A stretch of 9,456 nt of DNA from DATIHT01 sp964348615 (GTDB lineage Bacteria > Patescibacteriota > Microgenomatia > Curtissbacterales > GWA2-41-24), in the NCBI GenBank assembly GCA_964348615.1, contig CAYGDE010000029.1:1-9456 (forward strand). Direction: 5' to 3'. The stretch's first letter is position 1. The number at the start of each line of letters is the position of its first letter. This document shows, one piece after another, positions 4,493 to 9,456 of the stretch. A program made the position numbers and the translations under genes. The notes beneath the pieces are model-generated. The model searched no databases. It was not told the DNA's origin and saw only the letters and a list, made by a program, of their open reading frames with translations.

Positions 4493-6052
4493 GCCCTCAA
4501 TCTAGGGTTATTCTTCAATCGTCTAACCTTAATTGTCCTTCTCTTTACACTTTTCACTTTGACCCTGACCCTTCTTCGTCCCGCCTATGCCCAATGCACA
4601 TACACAGCACCCACAAATGCTCAAACTAGCGATCAGGAACTAATTAACCAGTTCAACAAATGTGCAATAGAGCAAAATGTTTATGACGACAAGATTTTCA
4701 ATTACAACCAAATTTCTGGAACGGTAGATAGCTTAAACACTATGATCTTGGGCTACTCTTTTCTTCATCCACAAACAGATACAATAACCGCCAGCAATGG
4801 CGCTCTTACTCAAGCCTCTTCCTTGGTTGCCAGTCTTTATGCACACCCGCCAGCTTCGGGTGTTGAATATTTTGCCAGTCAATTTCAAAAGTTCAACCCG
4901 GTCCAGCCGGCATATGCTCAAGCAACAGGTTTAGGTTACGACAGCCTTAAACCAGTCCAAAAGCTGTGGACAATTTTCAGAAACGCTTCATATGTCGGCT
5001 TTATTATTGTGTTTGTTGTAATTGGCTTTATGGTCATGTTTCGCGCCCATATTTCAGCCCAAGCAGTAGCCACTGTCCAAGATTCCATTCCCAGAATCGT
5101 TATTGCCCTCATTCTTGTTACCTTCAGCTACGCAATTGCTGGTCTAATGATAGACGTCATGTTCCTGTTCATAAATATTATCATTCAGCTCCTTGCCCAA
5201 AGCGGTGCAATAAGCGCAACACACGCAAATGAAGTCATTTTTAACAAAAGCATTATTGGGGTCATAGTAGACGCCTGGGATGACGTATTTAGACTAACAG
5301 CTCAAGCAGTCCATGATCTTTTAGGTAACCTAATAGGAAACGGCGGCACAATTGGCAACATTATTAAATTTGGCGGCGGCTGGGCAGCTGGCGGAATCGC
5401 AGGTCTAATTGTAGGAATCGCCGCACTCTTTTTAATCTTCCGCATTTTCCTGATGCTTTTGATGTCTTACGTTATGATTATCCTTCTCACGCTATTTGCG
5501 CCCTTTTTCTTCTTAATTCAAGCCCTACCAGGCAATAATGGGGCCAAAGAATGGTTTAAACAAATGGCCAGTCACATTGCAGTTTTCCCGACAGTTTCCC
5601 TAATGATTATTCTTGCAGGAGTTATTGGTGGAATTAGCGCCTTTGGCGGAACTGGAACCGGCGAATTAGGCACCTCATCTGCCCTTAAATTTCCCCTTTT
5701 CCTTGGGGGAGTAAACACCAACGCACTCGGCAAAATAATTGGGCTCGGCATTTTATTTATGACACCTAATGCAGCCGAGCTAGTCAAAAACGCAATTGGT
5801 GTCAAAGGCGGACCAAACCTCGGCGCAGGCCTAATCGGTGGCTTAGCAGCAGGCGCTGCTGCAGGCAAACAAATTGGTGGGCAAGCATTACTTAGAGCCC
5901 CAGGAATAAGTTCAGTCGGGGATTATCTTGCAGCCCAGGCAGAAAGACCAAAACTTAGAAGGCAAGCTGCAATTCATGAACGCATACCTCAAGGATGGAC
6001 TATTCCGGGTCTTTATCGACAAACACCGCCAGAAGGTGGGGGTCATGGCTAA
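4481..6052 (+). CDS. VirB6/TrbL-like polytopic membrane protein of a type IV secretion system
   Basis: The 523-residue protein has a signal peptide (1-37, PAYA before Gln38), then a soluble exported domain of about 110 residues. A second signal-like motif, NPVQPAYAQ (139-147), ends that domain. The polytopic core has helices at about 170-187, 204-237 (long, perhaps two), 300-318, 322-347 and 365-388, and a weaker one near 415-428. Recognisable blocks are KLWTIFRNASYVGF (161-174), PRIVIALILVTFSYAIAGL (204-222) and the channel-like TLFAPFFFLIQALPG (337-351). The last is followed by NNGAKEWFKQMASHIAVFP (352-370), which I associate with Patescibacteria VirB6-like proteins. A Gly/Ala-rich stretch (443-470) and a basic tail end it. 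VirB6/TrbL proteins form the inner-membrane translocation channel beside the VirB4 ATPase. The stop is three bases from the convergent gene. Confidence 0.83.
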   Translation: MKIAALNLGLFFNRLTLIVLLFTLFTLTLTLLRPAYAQCTYTAPTNAQTSDQELINQFNKCAIEQNVYDDKIFNYNQISGTVDSLNTMILGYSFLHPQTDTITASNGALTQASSLVASLYAHPPASGVEYFASQFQKFNPVQPAYAQATGLGYDSLKPVQKLWTIFRNASYVGFIIVFVVIGFMVMFRAHISAQAVATVQDSIPRIVIALILVTFSYAIAGLMIDVMFLFINIIIQLLAQSGAISATHANEVIFNKSIIGVIVDAWDDVFRLTAQAVHDLLGNLIGNGGTIGNIIKFGGGWAAGGIAGLIVGIAALFLIFRIFLMLLMSYVMIILLTLFAPFFFLIQALPGNNGAKEWFKQMASHIAVFPTVSLMIILAGVIGGISAFGGTGTGELGTSSALKFPLFLGGVNTNALGKIIGLGILFMTPNAAELVKNAIGVKGGPNLGAGLIGGLAAGAAAGKQIGGQALLRAPGISSVGDYLAAQAERPKLRRQAAIHERIPQGWTIPGLYRQTPPEGGGHG

Positions 6053-6055
6053 TAT

Positions 6056-9000
6056 TTAGTGTTGACCTGTCTTCTTTAGATCTTCTCCTACCCCTTTAGT
6101 AATAGCAGGTATGGTGATTTGGAAAGGTAGCTCCCAGAGAAGGAAAAATAATAGTCTAATTAAACTTCTCTGTCGAGTAATCTGGCTTTCTTTCTTCTCC
6201 GTTTCCCACCATGATCTTATTAGCCTAAAAGGGACAGTGGAGAAAATGCCAGGCCCTATACCTAAATTTTCTTTTATAAACTCTTCTGCTTGTTCTGGCT
6301 CAATATGACCACCCGCAGCCATATTTTCTACAAAATTTTCCATTTCCTTATTCGTAACATCCGGCTCGCCAAACATCTTATATTTAAGATTGTGAACCAC
6401 GTCCCAATGCGCCCTTAAACCAAATTCCATCCATGGGAACAATCTAGGATTTCTGGTAGACATGAATCCTTCTGCTTTAGTCGTTATTTTTTCAAATTTA
6501 GAAGCTTCAGGGTTTGCTAGGTAGGACTGAATCATCCCAGGCCCCATAAACTTTAAGACCAAATTACGATCGGCAGCGTTATCAATTGGGTTGAATTTAT
6601 TAAAGGAATTCCTCTGTTTTACGATTTCGCTATATTTTTTATCAGCAAAAGAAATTGCTCCTTCTGCAATTAATTCACGCTTCGCAACACCTCTCAAAAA
6701 ATCTTCATAATCATCTCTATAAGGACCATCGTGTCTGTAATATTCATATTTTCCAACCAGTTTTTCTGTCCTTCTTTCAAGTAATTCCTGGTCTTCAACT
6801 GTTAAAAATGAAGTAATAAATCTAGCTCCCATTGAAACATGTCCAAAAAGCCAATTATGTTTACCTGCAAAATGTTTTTTAAAAGTTTCGTCCACATCTC
6901 CGCGCCTCTCTCGACCTCTATCTTCAAAATCCTCATGCATATATTCCCAGCTATGGTCAATAATCATTGCAAAATAATTATCCGAACTTCTATGGTTAAC
7001 AAGTGCCTTGAAATCATCAAAATTCGGATCTGAATTTTTGCCATAAATATGTATGAAGTGGTAATCAGACCATTCAAATACCCACGTCAAGTCGTGAGCA
7101 TTGTTGTCCACCGCTGCAATGTAACCCGTATCCAATAAGTCCTCCAAATCTTCATACTCCATTTTCTTTAAATTAGCGGCTCCGTGGTGACCAAATTTTA
7201 TATTACGATCTGCACTTAATTCTATCTCGCCCAGTTTGTTTCTCAATCTTTGTCTTAATTCCTCTTTTCGCACTTGCAGCCAGGTCGGCCCTTCACCAAA
7301 TTTTCTCCTAAGACGAGCCTCCACCTGAGCATCTGTTTCCCACACCTCTGGCTCACCCGTTGGGCTCAATCGCTTTCTAAACACGTGCTTTAACTCACTG
7401 ACCACTTCCCGCAATCCTTCATTGTCTATAACACCATATGCTCCATGCAAAGTCTTACGCTCATACCAATTTTGTATTAAAGGCTTTGTAAAACCGTGCC
7501 TTAAGTCAGAAACCCCATGTCTATTTGAATCTATACCCCACGCATCCAACACGCCAGACAAAGTCTGACCATGAAATTTTTCACCAACTTTATCATGAGC
7601 AATTCTGTAGTTTATTCTGTCAATCATCCATCGCCTGGTCGACTCGAGTGCTACCTCCCACTTTGTTCGATCTCTCCAAGTAGGATCCAACCCGTACTTA
7701 TCAAACTCTTCATTTTCCACAATTCTATTCCGCCAATCAGCGGGTAATGTACCATAACCTACAGCCCTTTGAATCCCAGAAATGACTCCTGGGCCGAACT
7801 CGCTATCAATCGAATATTTTGTCATCTCCTCTACCATATTCATTTTTATTCTGTCCTCTCTCAAACGTTCAGAATATAACCTTTTAGACTCATCAAACAT
7901 ATTAAATTTTTCTATCTCGCCAGTTGCTTCATTTTTTGCCCACCATTGCCGCCCTCTACCGTCTCTTTCAAATCTAGAAATCATACTTGTAAAAGTAGAC
8001 TCCAGATTTCCTTCAATCTCATCATAAACATGCTGCAACGCTTCTGGATTTAAACTTTTAACATGAGCAGTAATAATAAAAGACTGTTTAAATTTGAAAG
8101 CTTCCAATAACTCTTTCATCTCAAAATGCATAGCCCTACCTTCATCTGTAGTAGTATCTATTCTGGTTAACATTCCATATGCCGCTTGGATAGTCGCTTG
8201 TAAATCTTGAGGGGATTGCCCGGTAGGCTCTACGGCATTAATTAATTTATAAATTGCTTCTGGGACATCCGCAGGATGTTCTGGTGGTTGGGTTAATTTA
8301 ACAAACCTCACGTTCTGTTCAACACCTTCAATAACATACATCCCTCTCCATTCCCGTAGCGCAAGTTTCGAACCTGCTAAGCCTCTATCTGTATCCACAA
8401 CTTCAAAAAGTCGCTTCATACGTGGGTTAAATTCTTGCCAACCCGCTGCAATGGAATTAGTTGCAGGGCCGGCATTTTCTTTTATGTCACCAGCTATTGC
8501 ATCTTGTTTTTTTTCACCAATATTTTTGTAGATATTGTCAAAGTAATTATTAATTCGATGCTTTAAACTCACATCCACCTCCAAACTCACGAAAGACTCA
8601 AGAAGCTTTCTTGCTCGATCTGACGCCATACCTGTGCTTTCCAAAAGCGCTCTTATTCCTTCACGCCCATTCAATCCAACTTCCTGGTTTAAAGCTCTAG
8701 CTACTTCAAAAAACTTTCTGATGGTTTCTTTGTTTACTTCTGTCGGACTAGGCCAATCAGTCTCTTTTTCCGGGTCTGCAACATGGTGACTCAAGACTTT
8801 GTTTAGTGCCCAATCCTCTACCTCCTCAAGCCTGGTTCGCAAACCAATTGCATCGGGTAGGGTTATAACTGCCCCAGTTGAAGGATCTTTCACACCTTCT
8901 ATATAACGTTTTGTGTCTTTATATGCAGCCCCAAAATACTCATTAAAATCCAGATAGCCAGCTTCAGCCGTTCTTTCAGTCTGGAGTCTAGCTGCATCTG

Positions 9001-9456
9001 CTCGTCTAGCAACCTCAGCTGCAACGGTGCGATCTTCAATTTTAGAGGCTAGCTCATTTCTTAGTGTATTTAATTGTGTAACAATTGCTGCATGTTGATC
9101 ATCTAACCGGCCCTCCAAAATAGCTGCTTCAAGCGCCTGATTCATCTCCACCAATTTCTCTAATCTAGGTTCTAAATCTGCTCCAGTGGCTGGGTCTGTT
9201 CGATTATTTTCTCTTTGGATTTCCCTTGCAAAGCGTGCGCCACTTACAACCTCCAGTGGTAAGCCTCCCGTAGACGCAGCCGCGCCTAAAGCTCCAGCTG
9301 CTAAATCAAGCGGATCACCAGGAGCACCACCTCTTAGCGAGGGAAGAACACGGACACCTTGCTCCTTATACCACGCAAGTTGTTGGTCAAAATCCCATTT
9401 CTCAAAACCAGAAGGCATTTTTGTGTTGAATTCAAAGCCTGCCTCTTCAATTGCCT
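6056..9456 (-). CDS. Very large, mostly soluble protein with C-terminal hydrophobic segment, unknown function (5' end probably outside window)
   Basis: From the ATG at 9416-9418 the product is 1120 residues, but the frame stays open through the right edge (GCA at 9452-9454 back to AAA at 9419-9421). No Shine-Dalgarno sequence sits near that ATG, so the true start is probably outside. Numbering here is from that ATG. Residues 30-60 are Gly/Ala/Leu-rich. About 80-150 is charged and Ala/Leu-rich and likely coiled coil. About 160-1080 is charged, helical and aromatic-rich. Histidine is notable at 743-860 (FGHHG, DYHFIHIY, DHSWEYMH, KHNWLFGH), but no known catalytic motif stands out. A single hydrophobic segment (about 1086-1106) lies 14 residues from the C-terminus, suggesting tail anchoring or membrane association. 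I recognise no family. Location beside a type IV secretion cluster suggests an associated cytoplasmic component, but the opposite orientation leaves this open. Confidence 0.75.
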   Translation of the reverse strand, partial: AIEEAGFEFNTKMPSGFEKWDFDQQLAWYKEQGVRVLPSLRGGAPGDPLDLAAGALGAAASTGGLPLEVVSGARFAREIQRENNRTDPATGADLEPRLEKLVEMNQALEAAILEGRLDDQHAAIVTQLNTLRNELASKIEDRTVAAEVARRADAARLQTERTAEAGYLDFNEYFGAAYKDTKRYIEGVKDPSTGAVITLPDAIGLRTRLEEVEDWALNKVLSHHVADPEKETDWPSPTEVNKETIRKFFEVARALNQEVGLNGREGIRALLESTGMASDRARKLLESFVSLEVDVSLKHRINNYFDNIYKNIGEKKQDAIAGDIKENAGPATNSIAAGWQEFNPRMKRLFEVVDTDRGLAGSKLALREWRGMYVIEGVEQNVRFVKLTQPPEHPADVPEAIYKLINAVEPTGQSPQDLQATIQAAYGMLTRIDTTTDEGRAMHFEMKELLEAFKFKQSFIITAHVKSLNPEALQHVYDEIEGNLESTFTSMISRFERDGRGRQWWAKNEATGEIEKFNMFDESKRLYSERLREDRIKMNMVEEMTKYSIDSEFGPGVISGIQRAVGYGTLPADWRNRIVENEEFDKYGLDPTWRDRTKWEVALESTRRWMIDRINYRIAHDKVGEKFHGQTLSGVLDAWGIDSNRHGVSDLRHGFTKPLIQNWYERKTLHGAYGVIDNEGLREVVSELKHVFRKRLSPTGEPEVWETDAQVEARLRRKFGEGPTWLQVRKEELRQRLRNKLGEIELSADRNIKFGHHGAANLKKMEYEDLEDLLDTGYIAAVDNNAHDLTWVFEWSDYHFIHIYGKNSDPNFDDFKALVNHRSSDNYFAMIIDHSWEYMHEDFEDRGRERRGDVDETFKKHFAGKHNWLFGHVSMGARFITSFLTVEDQELLERRTEKLVGKYEYYRHDGPYRDDYEDFLRGVAKRELIAEGAISFADKKYSEIVKQRNSFNKFNPIDNAADRNLVLKFMGPGMIQSYLANPEASKFEKITTKAEGFMSTRNPRLFPWMEFGLRAHWDVVHNLKYKMFGEPDVTNKEMENFVENMAAGGHIEPEQAEEFIKENLGIGPGIFSTVPFRLIRSWWETEKKESQITRQRSLIRLLFFLLWELPFQITIPAITKGVGEDLKKTGQH

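Noticed and set aside
5845..5860. AGCAGC/GCTGCT inverted repeat near the end of the VirB6-like gene.
   Set aside because: Explained by alanine codons in the Gly/Ala-rich segment.
6135..6172. Perfect inverted repeat CAGAGAAG / CTTCTCTG, 83 bases after the VirB6-like stop, considered as its terminator.
   Set aside because: The loop is 22 bases, no U-run follows, and it lies within the coding sequence of the opposite gene. A chance match is as likely.
6056..9456. Phage tape-measure protein as the identity of the giant gene.
   Set aside because: Length and coiled coil fit loosely, but there are no phage genes around it, and the aromatic-rich central region and single terminal hydrophobic segment are not typical.
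1..9456. CRISPR arrays, tRNA or rRNA genes, insertion sequences and UGA recoding.
   Set aside because: No spaced repeats, cloverleaf-like segments, transposase or terminal inverted repeats were seen, and TGA acts as a stop at 787-789.

Overview
The window looks like a piece of a Candidate Phyla Radiation (Patescibacteria) genome, most likely from the Microgenomates side. The basis is family resemblance: runs of very small two-helix pilin-like genes, a signal-peptide-bearing VirB6/TrbL-like membrane protein, and moderate-to-low GC. This is recognition from memory, not a database search. TGA is used as a true stop (787-789, in an ATGA overlap), which argues against the UGA-glycine lineages (Gracilibacteria/Absconditabacteria).

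Layout. Bases 3-53 are probably the tail of an upstream gene. From 58 to 2585 (+) there is a compact run of six pilin-like genes. Each has two transmembrane helices joined by a short polar loop built around [I/L]T[S/A][S/G]G[D/N]; the first also carries a cysteine-containing exported domain. From 2621 to 4447 (+) comes a 608-residue cysteine-rich exported protein of unknown function. From 4481 to 6052 (+) lies a VirB6/TrbL-like polytopic channel protein. From 6056 to the right edge, on the minus strand and meeting the previous gene tail to tail with a 3-base gap, is a very large, mostly soluble protein that I cannot assign. Its reading frame stays open through the window edge, so it is probably partial. 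No stretch over 300 bases is without a gene.

How it may work. VirB2-type pilins plus a VirB6/TrbL-type inner-membrane channel imply a stripped-down type IV secretion or conjugation-like machine, possibly used for surface contact, DNA uptake or secretion. The ATPase (VirB4-like) and other parts are not in this window. The large exported protein between pilins and channel is a candidate surface or tip component.

Most interesting structure. (1) The six pilin genes alternate strictly in order: signal peptide, none, signal peptide, none, signal peptide, none. The genes with signal peptides are also the ones with recognisable ribosome binding sites, which suggests three two-gene modules. (2) Five perfect copies of a 7-base repeat lie inside the signal-peptide codons of the third pilin, a potential phase-variable switch. 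(3) The 608-residue protein and the VirB6-like gene share an identical 20-base start cassette, each preceded by an extended -10-like motif so close to the ATG that nearly leaderless transcripts are expected. (4) A perfect 8-bp hairpin at the end of the fourth pilin gene is followed by the best ribosome binding site of the window.
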